Assembly: GCA_028686145.1 (NCBI GenBank)
Contig: JAQUCQ010000099.1
Location: 1 to 9,777 of the forward strand
Source: Desulfuromonadaceae bacterium
GTDB lineage: Bacteria; Desulfobacterota; Desulfuromonadia; Geobacterales; Pseudopelobacteraceae
DNA: 9,777 nt
Direction: 5' to 3'
Shown here: positions 1 through 7,051 of the stretch, in pieces
How positions within the stretch are numbered: position 1 is the first letter of the stretch
Layout of the letters: each line of letters starts with the position of its first letter
Translations under genes and position numbers: made by a program
Notes under the pieces: generated by a model
What the model was told of the DNA's origin: nothing
Seen by the model: the letters and a program-made list of their open reading frames with translations, nothing else
The model's database searches: none

Positions 1-459
1 GGTAGTCGGCGGGTTTGGCTCATCGTTCAGCAGGACAAAGTTTTTAACCGTGTCCATTCGCCCGCGGATCTGTTCCAGAATCGGCAGAAACTCGGCATTT
101 ACCAGCAGAACATCATCCTCGGCATGGTCGATCGTATAGAGGATCTGCTCTGGTGAGAGACGCACGTTAATGGTATGCAGCACCGCCCCAATCATCGGTA
201 CGGCGAAAAAACATTCCAGGTAGCGATGCGAGTCCCAGTCCATAACCGCGACCGTATCGCCCGGCTTGACGCCAAGCGAAGTCAGGGCATTGGCCAGGCG
301 CTGTACCCTTTGACGCAGTTCTCGATAGGTGTAGCGAAAACTGCTGCGGTACACGATCTCCTGGTCCGGAGCGTTCACGACCGGGCAGAAGAGCAGGTTT
401 TTGATGAGCAATTGATAGTTGTAGGCGGAAGGAGTGCAGGGTATGGTAAATTCAGGCAC
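1..459 (-). CDS. Acyl-CoA synthetase (AMP-forming), N-terminal part, cut by the left window edge
   Basis: The minus strand encodes about 153 residues of an AMP-binding (ANL superfamily) fatty-acid-CoA ligase, which would activate a carboxylate to acyl-AMP and then acyl-CoA in the cytoplasm. Visible family features are a YTYRELRQRVQRLANAL segment near residue 44, LGVKPGDTVAVMDWDSHRYLE near residues 63-83, and GAVLHTINVRLSPEQ near residues 91-105. These resemble medium/long-chain ligases of the AlkK/DmdB kind. The P-loop (TSGTTG-type) and the C-terminal catalytic lysine lie outside the window, so activity cannot be judged. I chose the GTG start at 459 because AAGGAGG sits 9 bases upstream; the nearby ATG at 479 is out of frame. 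It lies 126 bases downstream of radA on the same strand and may be co-transcribed with it or use its own promoter. Substrate chain length is not readable from this part. Confidence 0.88.
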   Translation of the reverse strand, partial: MPEFTIPCTPSAYNYQLLIKNLLFCPVVNAPDQEIVYRSSFRYTYRELRQRVQRLANALTSLGVKPGDTVAVMDWDSHRYLECFFAVPMIGAVLHTINVRLSPEQILYTIDHAEDDVLLVNAEFLPILEQIRGRMDTVKNFVLLNDEPNPPTT

Positions 460-468
460 AGCGACGGG

Positions 469-475
469 CCTCCTT
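469..475 (-). promoter_or_regulatory. Ribosome binding site deciding the GTG start of the acyl-CoA synthetase
   Basis: The minus strand reads AAGGAGG here, a full Shine-Dalgarno match, 9 bases before the GTG codon at 459. No other start in this frame has a comparable site. Confidence 0.8.
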
Positions 476-535
476 GCATGACAAAGAAATAGTAAGAGCT
501 CTTTCTGTAGCACGACTGCCGCAATATTTCCAAAC

Positions 536-564
536 AGAATAAAACTGCCGCAGCACCGTGCCAA
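536..564 (-). promoter_or_regulatory. Possible sigma-70 promoter for the acyl-CoA synthetase gene
   Basis: On the minus strand a TTGGCA box (559-564) is followed after 17 bases by TATTCT (536-541). These match the consensus at 5/6 and 4/6 positions. It lies in the gap after radA, and transcription would begin about 70 bases before the GTG start. No convincing terminator is seen between radA and this gene, so read-through from radA is equally possible. Recognised by eye only. Confidence 0.3.
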
Positions 565-585
565 CTACGTATGGTCTATCTACCG

Positions 586-1938
586 TCACTGTTCAAAGAT
601 TACATCCATAGCACCTTGAACCGTGGCAACTCCCTCCAGTCGGATGCCGCGTTTTTTAAGACGCTTCAGGCTGCCGACCGGAACAATGCATCGTTTGAAG
701 CCCAGTTTTTCGGCTTCAGCAATGCGCAATTCCGGTTGGGTTACAGCACGCACCTCCCCGGCTAGGCCAACTTCACCGAAAACTACCGTATCAGGCGGAA
801 TGGCTTTGTCGAGATGGCTGGAGGCAACGGCCATAATCATGGCTAGATCGGCTGCCGGCTCGTTCAGTCGTGCGCCTCCGGCCGCATTTAAGAAGATATC
901 CTGCCCCGCCATATGTAAACCTACTTTCTTCTCCAGAACGGCAACCAACAATGCCAGACGGTTATGGTCAACCCCGATGGTCGTTCGCCGGGGGACACCG
1001 TAGGAGGACGGAGTCACCAACGCCTGGAGTTCTACCAACAACGGGCGGCTTCCCTCCAGTGAAGTGGTAACGACTGAGCCTGACACCCCCAGAGGACGCT
1101 CGGAAAGGAACAGCTCCGAAGGATTTGCCACCCCGCATAGCCCCTCCTGTTTCATCTCAAACACGCCAATTTCATTAGTAGAGCCAAATCTGTTTTTGAC
1201 CGCCCGCAATATGCGGAACGGATGACTGCCGTCACCTTCAAAATAAAGGACTGTGTCAACCATGTGCTCAAGGACGCGTGGGCCTGCTATTGACCCATCC
1301 TTGGTTACGTGACCGACGATGAAGATCGGAATACCAGTCCCCTTGGCAAGCAGCATCAACTTGCCGGCTGATTCCCGCACCTGGCTGACGCTGCCGGGGG
1401 CGGATTCCAGCGCAGCAGTCCAGACCGTCTGGATCGAGTCTACGACCATTGCAGCCGGCTTGAGAGTCGCAGCCTGACTCAAGATCGCTTCCAGCGAGTT
1501 TTCCGCCAGAATCAGCAGATTGCGGCTTGATGCTCCGAGACGTTCGCCCCGCAGGCGTGTCTGCGAAGCGGACTCCTCGCCCGAAACATACAGCACGTCC
1601 CCCGCCACTGAAGCGAGCGTATGCATCGCCTGCAGCAGCAGCGTTGATTTCCCGATGCCGGGGTCACCACCAATCAGCACCAGTGAACCGGGGACGATGC
1701 CACCTCCAAGAACCCGGTCAAGTTCTCCTATGCCGGTTGGCCTGCGTGTCTCCGTTTGGGGTGGAACATCACAAATCGGTATGGGATGAGCATTCCCTGT
1801 CGGGCCTGACGAATGCGAACCTTTGATGACTGCCTCTTCCACCAGACTGTTCCAGGCACCACAATCCGGACATTTGCCAAGCCATTTAGGGGATTGGCTG
1901 CCGCATTTCTGGCAGGTAAAGATGGTTTTCTGCTTCAT
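586..1938 (-). CDS. radA: DNA repair protein RadA (Sms), RecA-like branch-migration ATPase
   Basis: This is a full-length RadA of 450 residues, close to the usual ~450-460. RadA is a hexameric DNA-dependent ATPase that helps process and extend recombination intermediates with RecA. Domains in order: a four-cysteine zinc finger (C9, C12, C23, C26), a RecA-like ATPase core with Walker A GGDPGIGKS at residues 90-98 and Walker B-type MVVDS at 164-168, the RadA signature KNRFG at 248-252, and a Lon-protease-like C-terminal domain from about residue 270 to the end. That domain contains GEVGLAGEVRAV and is normally without protease activity. The ATG at 1938 is preceded by GAAAGGGG at a suitable distance. 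The gene is transcribed away from the HEAT-repeat gene at 2096. Nothing is missing from the motifs, so identification is secure. Confidence 0.98.
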   Translation of the reverse strand: MKQKTIFTCQKCGSQSPKWLGKCPDCGAWNSLVEEAVIKGSHSSGPTGNAHPIPICDVPPQTETRRPTGIGELDRVLGGGIVPGSLVLIGGDPGIGKSTLLLQAMHTLASVAGDVLYVSGEESASQTRLRGERLGASSRNLLILAENSLEAILSQAATLKPAAMVVDSIQTVWTAALESAPGSVSQVRESAGKLMLLAKGTGIPIFIVGHVTKDGSIAGPRVLEHMVDTVLYFEGDGSHPFRILRAVKNRFGSTNEIGVFEMKQEGLCGVANPSELFLSERPLGVSGSVVTTSLEGSRPLLVELQALVTPSSYGVPRRTTIGVDHNRLALLVAVLEKKVGLHMAGQDIFLNAAGGARLNEPAADLAMIMAVASSHLDKAIPPDTVVFGEVGLAGEVRAVTQPELRIAEAEKLGFKRCIVPVGSLKRLKKRGIRLEGVATVQGAMDVIFEQ

Positions 1939-1979
1939 ATACCCCTTTCGTACGTTTCAAGACAGAAGCGTTATTCCGT

Positions 1980-1985
1980 ATTATG
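1980..1985 (-). promoter_or_regulatory. Possible -10 element upstream of radA
   Basis: The minus strand reads CATAAT, 5/6 to consensus, about 42 bases before the radA start codon. No good -35 box stands at 16-18 bases, so only the -10 element is proposed. Confidence 0.25.
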
Positions 1986-2006
1986 AAACAACCTGCATGG
2001 ATTGAC

Positions 2007-2023
2007 GCACTGCATGTCAGTGC
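2007..2023. promoter_or_regulatory. Inverted repeat, possible operator between radA and the HEAT/HD-GYP operon
   Basis: GCACTG (2007-2012) and its exact reverse complement CAGTGC (2018-2023) flank a 5-base centre, CATGT. The site lies in the only divergent promoter region on this side, upstream of both candidate promoters, where a dimeric regulator could touch either gene. No regulator family is recognised from the sequence. A chance 6-bp match is possible. Confidence 0.3.
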
Positions 2024-2041
2024 AAACAAAGTTATTTGGGA

Positions 2042-2070
2042 AAGACATTTCCGGTGCAGTATGGCATAAT
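2042..2070 (+). promoter_or_regulatory. Extended -10 promoter for the HEAT/HD-GYP operon
   Basis: The -10 box CATAAT (2065-2070) is preceded by TGG, giving an extended TGN -10 element. A weaker -35 box AAGACA (2042-2047) stands 17 bases upstream. Transcription would start near 2077, leaving a leader of about 19 bases that contains the AAGGA site before the ATG at 2096. Confidence 0.45.
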
Positions 2071-2085
2071 TTTAAGTCTCTATAC

Positions 2086-2090
2086 AAGGA
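2086..2090 (+). promoter_or_regulatory. Ribosome binding site deciding the start of the HEAT-repeat gene
   Basis: AAGGA lies 5 bases before the ATG at 2096. An in-frame ATG at 2036 exists, but it lies upstream of the likely transcription start and would add 20 residues before the region shared with the HD-GYP protein. Confidence 0.65.
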
Positions 2091-2095
2091 TACCA

Positions 2096-3700
2096 ATGGA
2101 TTTCTATCGACCACCGACAACTCAAGGAACGCTTGATGCCCTCGGCACGCTGTATCGTGCTGTGCAAGCGTGGAAGTTCTACCCGAAAGGGCATCCGACC
2201 CGGCGCAGCAGACTGGACCTGGCCCATTCAGCGCTACTGCAGCTACTTGATGGCAATGCACTTTCGCTTGCCTGTGGAAGTAACGGCTTCAGCTTCCCTG
2301 ACGGAGAGTTTCTCAAGGACACTTCCGGGGCGACGGCTGCTCTTTCATATGAGCTGTTTATCCGCCGGGCCCAAAAAATAACGTTTTCCCATGACCTGTT
2401 TCAGGAAGATCTGCTTGCACTCTGCAAGATATTGTCTCTATCTCCCGAAGAGATTGTGCAATCAGGTGGTCTTGACACCGTGATGGCTGGCCGCGGCGTC
2501 CGTTCCGTCTGGGTGAATGAGTTTGACCTGACCATCATCAGGGCAAAACGGCAAAAGATCGAGCAAACCGGAATTATTCCTCAGGGAATTGACGACTCCG
2601 AAACAGGTAATGAAGCGGTACCTGCCAATGAAGCATCATCTTCACAACCGGATGAAGATTCCTCTGAGCAGCAGTTTCAAGAGTTGCTCGGGCAATTAAC
2701 CATGTGCGTTAACGATGACGTCTACCTGAGGTTACTCCACCAGATAATTGCCTGTGCCGACAATCTCCAATCGCTCCATAAACAGCACCTGCTTTTCCCG
2801 CTGATAGAAGTGCTTGCCACCCACTCCACCGACGCGGCACGAAGCGAATGTATGCAAAAGAATGCTCAATTTGCCTTGGAGCGCCTTATTTCAACCGGTG
2901 AAATTCTGCAGGTCGTGCTTGAACGGGCTGAACAGGACAACAGCGTGTCGCAAAAGACTCTTCAAACAGTCCTGAAGACCGGCGGTGCCGCCGCCATTTC
3001 GGCTGCAGTCAAACTGATGGGCCGCACCAGCAGCCTTAAAGTCAGAAGAATGTTTTCCTCCATGCTGGGAAATCTGGGAGAGGAGGCCGTGCCTGCGCTT
3101 CTGGATTTAATGCACGATTCCCGCTGGTTCATCATCCGAAATATCTGCGCTATTTTAGGATCGATCGCAAGCAATAAAGCACTTGCAGCACTGACAACAT
3201 GCCTGCATCATTCGGATCTCCGCGTGCGTAAAGAAGCCATTCGCAGCTTGGCACAACTGGGTGGGCACGAAGCGGAAACGGCGATCCTTGCTATTCTACG
3301 CAGCACAGATACGGCTCTCTATCCACAAGCAATTGCTTCACTGGGTGCTATGAAAAGTAGAATATCAATAGTTGAACTTATGAAAATAGTGTTTTCCAGA
3401 GACCTGTTTTTAAAATCACTTCCCCTCAAAATTGAGGCCCTGGCAGCTATCGCGTCAATCGGCACACCGCAGGTGACACCGCATCTTGTGACACTTCTTG
3501 GCAAGCGACATTTATTTGCTGCAGCCCGCGGGAAACAATTGAAAGCTGCTATAGCTGCATGCCTGGGGAAGCTCGGTGATCCCAGAGCTGTGCCGTCCCT
3601 TGAAAAACTTGCTTCCGATGGCGGGTACGTTGGCTCTGCATGCTCAGATGCAATCGCACTGATAGAAAAATCAGAAGGAAAAACTGATGGGAACCCTTGA
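2096..3700 (+). CDS. HEAT-repeat protein with an N-terminal FYPxxHP domain shared with the downstream HD-GYP protein
   Basis: The predicted protein has 534 residues, with no signal peptide or membrane segment, so it is likely cytoplasmic. Residues 12-114 form a helical-looking domain with FYPKGHP at 28-34. It aligns without gaps to residues 9-111 of the next gene's product (shared AV, FYPxxHP, central G, and an L...S end). An acidic, serine-rich linker follows at about 160-193. From about 290 to 525, repeated helix pairs such as EEAVPALLDLM, LRVRKEAIRSLAQLG and DPRAVPSLEKLA mark HEAT (PBS-lyase-like) repeats, which usually act as protein-binding scaffolds. It is the first gene of a two-gene operon, and its last 14 bases overlap the HD-GYP start, so the products probably work together. 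No catalytic residues are recognised and its exact role is unknown. A scaffold or adaptor in c-di-GMP-related signalling is my inference from the neighbour. Confidence 0.85.
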   Translation: MDFYRPPTTQGTLDALGTLYRAVQAWKFYPKGHPTRRSRLDLAHSALLQLLDGNALSLACGSNGFSFPDGEFLKDTSGATAALSYELFIRRAQKITFSHDLFQEDLLALCKILSLSPEEIVQSGGLDTVMAGRGVRSVWVNEFDLTIIRAKRQKIEQTGIIPQGIDDSETGNEAVPANEASSSQPDEDSSEQQFQELLGQLTMCVNDDVYLRLLHQIIACADNLQSLHKQHLLFPLIEVLATHSTDAARSECMQKNAQFALERLISTGEILQVVLERAEQDNSVSQKTLQTVLKTGGAAAISAAVKLMGRTSSLKVRRMFSSMLGNLGEEAVPALLDLMHDSRWFIIRNICAILGSIASNKALAALTTCLHHSDLRVRKEAIRSLAQLGGHEAETAILAILRSTDTALYPQAIASLGAMKSRISIVELMKIVFSRDLFLKSLPLKIEALAAIASIGTPQVTPHLVTLLGKRHLFAAARGKQLKAAIAACLGKLGDPRAVPSLEKLASDGGYVGSACSDAIALIEKSEGKTDGNP

Positions 3701-5078
3701 TAAATCAAGCGCACTTAGACTGGTCACGCTTTTCTCCGGCGCGGTGAAGGGAATAGCTTTTTACCCCGCGGCACACCCGGCAATCAGGCAACCTCTCACA
3801 GATCTGTATGCTATCTTGACAACAGCTCTCAACCGGGAAGATCACGTGTCATGGGGGCTCATCGACGGTATCATGTTCTTTGGCGACCACCTCTTTATTG
3901 CCCCCTCAACGGCAATTGCCGACCTGACTAACCGGATGATTGAAAAGGAAATAAGCCGGATCATAGTGACATCACCGCTTGGTTTTGATGAACTGGAAAT
4001 ATTTATTAAACTATTCTCTGCCAAGAGCGGTCGTTTTGAGGCTCTTTCGCGTCACATGGCGGAGACAGGAATTACTTCTTTTAAGCTGGTCCGGCGTGGC
4101 GACGAGAGCTTTGATCAGGAACATGACGCGCTGGAAGGGGACTCCGATGGTAGCAACGTTGAGACCTACAACAGGTCTCTTTCTGCCATCAGAACAATCT
4201 GCCACGACATTGAACGGGGCCGCATACCAAACAGTGCCCCGATGATACGGGTTATTGACCAGATGGTCGGGATCACCATGCAGGAACCATGGGCAATGCT
4301 GGGATTAACAATGATCAGGGATTATGACAACTACACCTTTAACCATTGCGTAAATGTCGGAGTCCTTTCAATGGCGCTCGGAGCGGCACTCGGCCTGGAT
4401 GCTATGAGCGTCAGGGACGTGGGGATTGCAGGACAGTTGCATGATATCGGCAAGACTATGATTTCTAAAAATATTATTAATAAACCTGGTAAGCTTTCAA
4501 GTGCAGAATTTGCTGAAATGAAACGACATCCTGAGCTCGGGTCTAAAATAATCCGTGAAATGGAGGGGCTCGCACCACATATTTCGTCAGTTGTGCTGGG
4601 ACATCACCTGCACTATAACAGGAGCGGTTATCCTGAGTGGGCAAGCAAGCTGCCATTCAATCAGATGATTGATATTGTCGCCATTGCTGACACGTACGAT
4701 GCCATCACAACGCTCCGCTCATACCAGTACCCGGTAAACCCGAAGACGGCTTTGGACGAGATGCAGAAACTGGCAGATACAATTCTGGATGGTGAGATAT
4801 TCGCTCGCTTTGTTGAAATGATGGGCACCTATCCGGTAGGCACTCTCGTACGTCTTGATACCAATGAGATTGCGATTGTGCGTCGCCCGAACCCTTTAAA
4901 TGAAAATGCTCCACTGGTACGGATTCTGATTGATGGAGATGGCATTCGGTTACATCCGTCGCGCAAACAGGCGCTTATCGGCCCTGACGGATCGCACTAT
5001 GCCCGGATAGTCAGTGTTGTTGACCCATTATTGAAAAGTATTGATATCGGACAATTGATTGCAAACGGGGACGTCTAA
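3687..5078 (+). CDS. HD-GYP domain protein, putative cyclic di-GMP phosphodiesterase, with the FYPxxHP input domain
   Basis: The product has 463 residues. Residues 1-135 form the N-terminal domain shared with the upstream HEAT protein (FYPAAHP at 25-31). An acidic linker follows, then an HD-GYP domain from about 210 to 375. HD-GYP enzymes hydrolyse c-di-GMP using a metal centre, and the expected ligands are all present: H220, H252-D253 (in HDIGK), H281, H306-H307 and D335 (in ADTYDAIT). The GYP motif is intact at 314-316. However, the usual HHExxDGSGYP reads HHLHYNRSGYP, so the glutamate and aspartate are replaced by L308 and N311. A C-terminal extension (about 380-463) contains PVGTLVRL, common after HD-GYP domains. 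There is no membrane segment. The ATG at 3687 has AGAAGGA 7 bases upstream, inside the preceding gene, which suggests translational coupling. The stop overlaps the convergent HEAT gene by 4 bases. Enzymatic activity is likely but not certain. Confidence 0.92.
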   Translation: MGTLDKSSALRLVTLFSGAVKGIAFYPAAHPAIRQPLTDLYAILTTALNREDHVSWGLIDGIMFFGDHLFIAPSTAIADLTNRMIEKEISRIIVTSPLGFDELEIFIKLFSAKSGRFEALSRHMAETGITSFKLVRRGDESFDQEHDALEGDSDGSNVETYNRSLSAIRTICHDIERGRIPNSAPMIRVIDQMVGITMQEPWAMLGLTMIRDYDNYTFNHCVNVGVLSMALGAALGLDAMSVRDVGIAGQLHDIGKTMISKNIINKPGKLSSAEFAEMKRHPELGSKIIREMEGLAPHISSVVLGHHLHYNRSGYPEWASKLPFNQMIDIVAIADTYDAITTLRSYQYPVNPKTALDEMQKLADTILDGEIFARFVEMMGTYPVGTLVRLDTNEIAIVRRPNPLNENAPLVRILIDGDGIRLHPSRKQALIGPDGSHYARIVSVVDPLLKSIDIGQLIANGDV

Positions 5079-5653
5079 AGAGGCATGCGGCTGAGTGCTG
5101 TGGCCGCCGCCAGACGCGTTGAGGAGTGGGGTGATATCAGGAGTGCCTGAATTTGACTCAATGAATACAGATCCCTTAGTTCTGCAAGCGTTAATGCTGC
5201 TTCGGCTTCCAGCACACCATCACTTGCGCTCAGGAAAATACGCAGTTTATCGATAATATCCGAAGTAACTGAAAAATTACGCAACGCCTCAATCGCCCTG
5301 CCCTGAACAGCCGGGTTCTCGTCGTCAAGAAGTTCCCCAAGAACCGGGAGCGCCGCCGGCAGCGCCAACCGCCCCAGCACTGCTGCAGCCGCCGCACGGA
5401 TATCCACTTCAGGCCGCCTGGCACAATAGACAAGCGCGGAAAGGACTCTTTCCCCGCCGACCTCACCCAGCGCATAAATGGCCCCGATTCGGGCTCCCAT
5501 ATTACCAGTCTTCAGCGTTGCAAGAATATCCTCAACGCTGCAGATCTTTTCCAAAGCTTCAATTGCCTCGGCTGCAGCAATTCTCACCTCAGGTTCAGGA
5601 TCTTTCAGTAACGGCCGTATTGCCTCTATACGTGAACGGACTTTTTCCTTCAT
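5075..5653 (-). CDS. Small HEAT-repeat protein, function unknown
   Basis: The product has 192 residues if translation starts at the ATG at 5653. It consists almost entirely of about six HEAT (PBS-lyase-like) repeats, for example IRPLLKDPEPEVRIAAAEAIEALE near the N-terminus, MGARIGAIYALGEVGGERVL, VDIRAAAAAVLGRL, and NPAVQGRAIEALRNF. Such repeats form a curved helical surface for binding partners; no enzymatic motif is seen. The start is uncertain: an in-frame GTG at 5719 would add 22 residues, and neither start has a convincing Shine-Dalgarno site. I prefer 5653 because the repeat array begins directly there. The gene faces the HD-GYP gene tail to tail and the two share the bases CTAA at their stops, leaving no room for a terminator between them. 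It is divergent from the flavodiiron gene. Nearness to another HEAT protein and an HD-GYP protein suggests, but does not prove, a shared pathway. Confidence 0.83.
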   Translation of the reverse strand: MKEKVRSRIEAIRPLLKDPEPEVRIAAAEAIEALEKICSVEDILATLKTGNMGARIGAIYALGEVGGERVLSALVYCARRPEVDIRAAAAAVLGRLALPAALPVLGELLDDENPAVQGRAIEALRNFSVTSDIIDKLRIFLSASDGVLEAEAALTLAELRDLYSLSQIQALLISPHSSTRLAAATALSRMPL

Positions 5654-5711
5654 ACCGCTATGTGTAGCAGAAACAGCCCGCCGAAACAATTTCAAATTGA
5701 TTATTTGCAGC

Positions 5712-5741
5712 TTGTACACGATATATTACTTCTGATATATT
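5712..5741 (+). promoter_or_regulatory. Candidate promoter of the flavodiiron gene
   Basis: TTGTAC (5712-5717) and TATATT (5736-5741) match the -35 and -10 consensus at 4/6 and 5/6 positions, with an 18-base spacer. A second reading uses TTGATT (5697-5702) with TATATT at 5722-5727, 19 bases apart. Both place the start 80-100 bases before the ATG at 5834. Confidence 0.4.
5720..5741. repeat. Two direct copies of GATATATT in the divergent promoter region
   Basis: GATATATT occurs at 5720-5727 and 5734-5741, a period of 14 bases. The copies coincide with the likely -10 elements of the flavodiiron gene and sit just upstream of the divergent HEAT gene. They could be duplicated -10 boxes or a repeated binding site. 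AT-rich chance repetition is possible. Confidence 0.35.
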
Positions 5742-5778
5742 GGCTCCGTTCGATGCGACATATAAATTGAGCAGGATA

Positions 5779-5791
5779 CGTTGCCGCAACG
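5779..5791. promoter_or_regulatory. 13-base palindrome in the flavodiiron leader
   Basis: CGTTGC and GCAACG flank a single central C, giving a perfect odd palindrome. It lies downstream of the proposed transcription start and about 42 bases before the start codon. It could be an operator that blocks elongation or a short RNA hairpin (5 bp, 3-base loop). GAGCAG at 5769-5774 and CTGCTC at 5805-5810 pair around it, so a larger two-stem leader structure ending just before the AAGGAG site is possible. Confidence 0.35.
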
Positions 5792-5833
5792 AAGCCGCAG
5801 ATGGCTGCTCGCTAAAAAAGGAGATTAAACATC

Positions 5834-7024
5834 ATGATGGGACCGATAGAAATCAAACCGGGGCTCTACTGGATTGGATCGGAAGATCCTGACCTGCGGG
5901 TCTTTGACGATCTTTTCCCGACCGAACATGGCACCAGCTATAATGCCTATCTGCTTAAATGGAATGACAAAACAGTTCTTATTGATACGGTAGAAGAAAA
6001 ATTTGTTGACGAATATATGGATAAGGTCAGGTCACTGGTAGATCCCTCAACGATCGACTATATAATCGTCAACCATACTGAGCACGATCACTCCGGTTCT
6101 CTCTCATATCTGTTGGAGCAGGCTCCGCAGGCAATGGTCTATTGTTCGACAGCAGCCAAAAACTTTCTCGGCAACATCCTGCAGAAACCGATAACCTGCC
6201 AAACTGTTAAAGATGGGGACACCCTTGATCTGGGAGGACGCACTCTCCGCTTTATCATCGCCCCTTTTCTTCATTGGCCTGACACCATGTTCACCAGGCT
6301 GGAGGAAGATAATATTCTCTTTACCTGTGATGCGTTTGCAGCCCACTATTGGCAGGCCGGTCATATTTTCAACGACGAAGTAGAGGACTTTACCTCCGCA
6401 CGCCATTTTTATTTTGACTGCATCTTCCGTCCTTTCAAGGATAAAGTACTGTCTGCCGTAGAGAAGATCCGCCACGATGTGATCGACATGATCTGTCCCA
6501 GTCACGGACCGATCATCAGGCGTGACCCGTGGAAAGTTATCCAGCAGTTTGAGAACTGGAGCAAGCCTACCTCCCAGGGCAAAAAGATTGTCATCCTGTT
6601 TCTTTCTCCGCACGGCAGCACCGAAAAGATGGCGCACGCTGTTGCCAACGGTGCTGCACACGACGGCATAGAGGTCATCAGCTATCACATTAACAGCCTG
6701 AATGCCAGCGAACTGCGTAATTTGATGGAAGAAGCTGATGCGCTGCTTTTCGGCATCCCGACGTTTAACCGTGATATTGCGAAGCCGATGTGGGAAGTAC
6801 TGGCTTATCTCAGCACCATAAAGCTTAAGACCAATCTGGCAGGAATCTTTGGCAGTTACGGGTGGAGCGGTGAAGCGACCAAAATGGCGGAAGATCGTCT
6901 CAAAACCCTTGGCTTCAAGCTGGTGAGCGACACGGTACGGACACTCTTTTCACCAAAACCGGAAGTACTTGAACAGTGCGAAGCGCTCGGACGGGCAGCA
7001 GCGGAAGCGGTGGCAGCCAGATAA
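5834..7024 (+). CDS. Flavodiiron protein (A-type flavoprotein), oxygen or nitric oxide reductase
   Basis: The product has 396 residues, the normal length for a class A flavodiiron protein. These cytoplasmic enzymes of anaerobes reduce O2 to water and/or NO to N2O with electrons from rubredoxin or a related donor. Residues 1-245 form a metallo-beta-lactamase-like domain with the diiron ligands H81, E83 and D85 in HTEHDH, then H147, D166 and H224 (in CPSHGP). Residues from about 252 to 396 form a flavodoxin-like FMN domain with the phosphate loop SPHGSTEKMA and a GSYGWSGEA segment. There is no C-terminal rubredoxin domain and no rubredoxin gene beside it, so the electron donor must be encoded elsewhere. 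AAGGAG lies 10 bases before the first of two adjacent ATG codons. It stands alone as a transcription unit between a promoter region and a strong hairpin. O2 versus NO preference cannot be read from the sequence. Confidence 0.96.
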   Translation: MMGPIEIKPGLYWIGSEDPDLRVFDDLFPTEHGTSYNAYLLKWNDKTVLIDTVEEKFVDEYMDKVRSLVDPSTIDYIIVNHTEHDHSGSLSYLLEQAPQAMVYCSTAAKNFLGNILQKPITCQTVKDGDTLDLGGRTLRFIIAPFLHWPDTMFTRLEEDNILFTCDAFAAHYWQAGHIFNDEVEDFTSARHFYFDCIFRPFKDKVLSAVEKIRHDVIDMICPSHGPIIRRDPWKVIQQFENWSKPTSQGKKIVILFLSPHGSTEKMAHAVANGAAHDGIEVISYHINSLNASELRNLMEEADALLFGIPTFNRDIAKPMWEVLAYLSTIKLKTNLAGIFGSYGWSGEATKMAEDRLKTLGFKLVSDTVRTLFSPKPEVLEQCEALGRAAAEAVAAR

Positions 7025-7051
7025 TATTTCCGGCTGTTACTTCATGATCAC

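Noticed and set aside
175..492. A 105-codon plus-strand frame at the left end
   Set aside because: It is antisense to the acyl-CoA synthetase, whose family motifs and AAGGAGG-preceded start are clear.
515..552. A 9-base direct repeat ACTGCCGCA at 515-523 and 544-552, between radA and the acyl-CoA synthetase
   Set aside because: There are only two short copies with no symmetry or family resemblance; chance is a sufficient explanation.
623..1003. Long plus-strand open frames across radA
   Set aside because: They are antisense to a full-length, motif-complete radA; their arginine- and proline-rich translations are typical of shadow frames.
2036..2095. An upstream ATG at 2036 extending the HEAT protein by 20 residues
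   Set aside because: It lies before the likely transcription start and lacks a ribosome site; the ATG at 2096 has AAGGA 5 bases upstream.
6104..6688. A 194-codon open frame on the minus strand inside the flavodiiron gene
   Set aside because: It is fully antisense to a gene with all its catalytic residues conserved, has no ribosome binding site that I can see, and its translation resembles no family.
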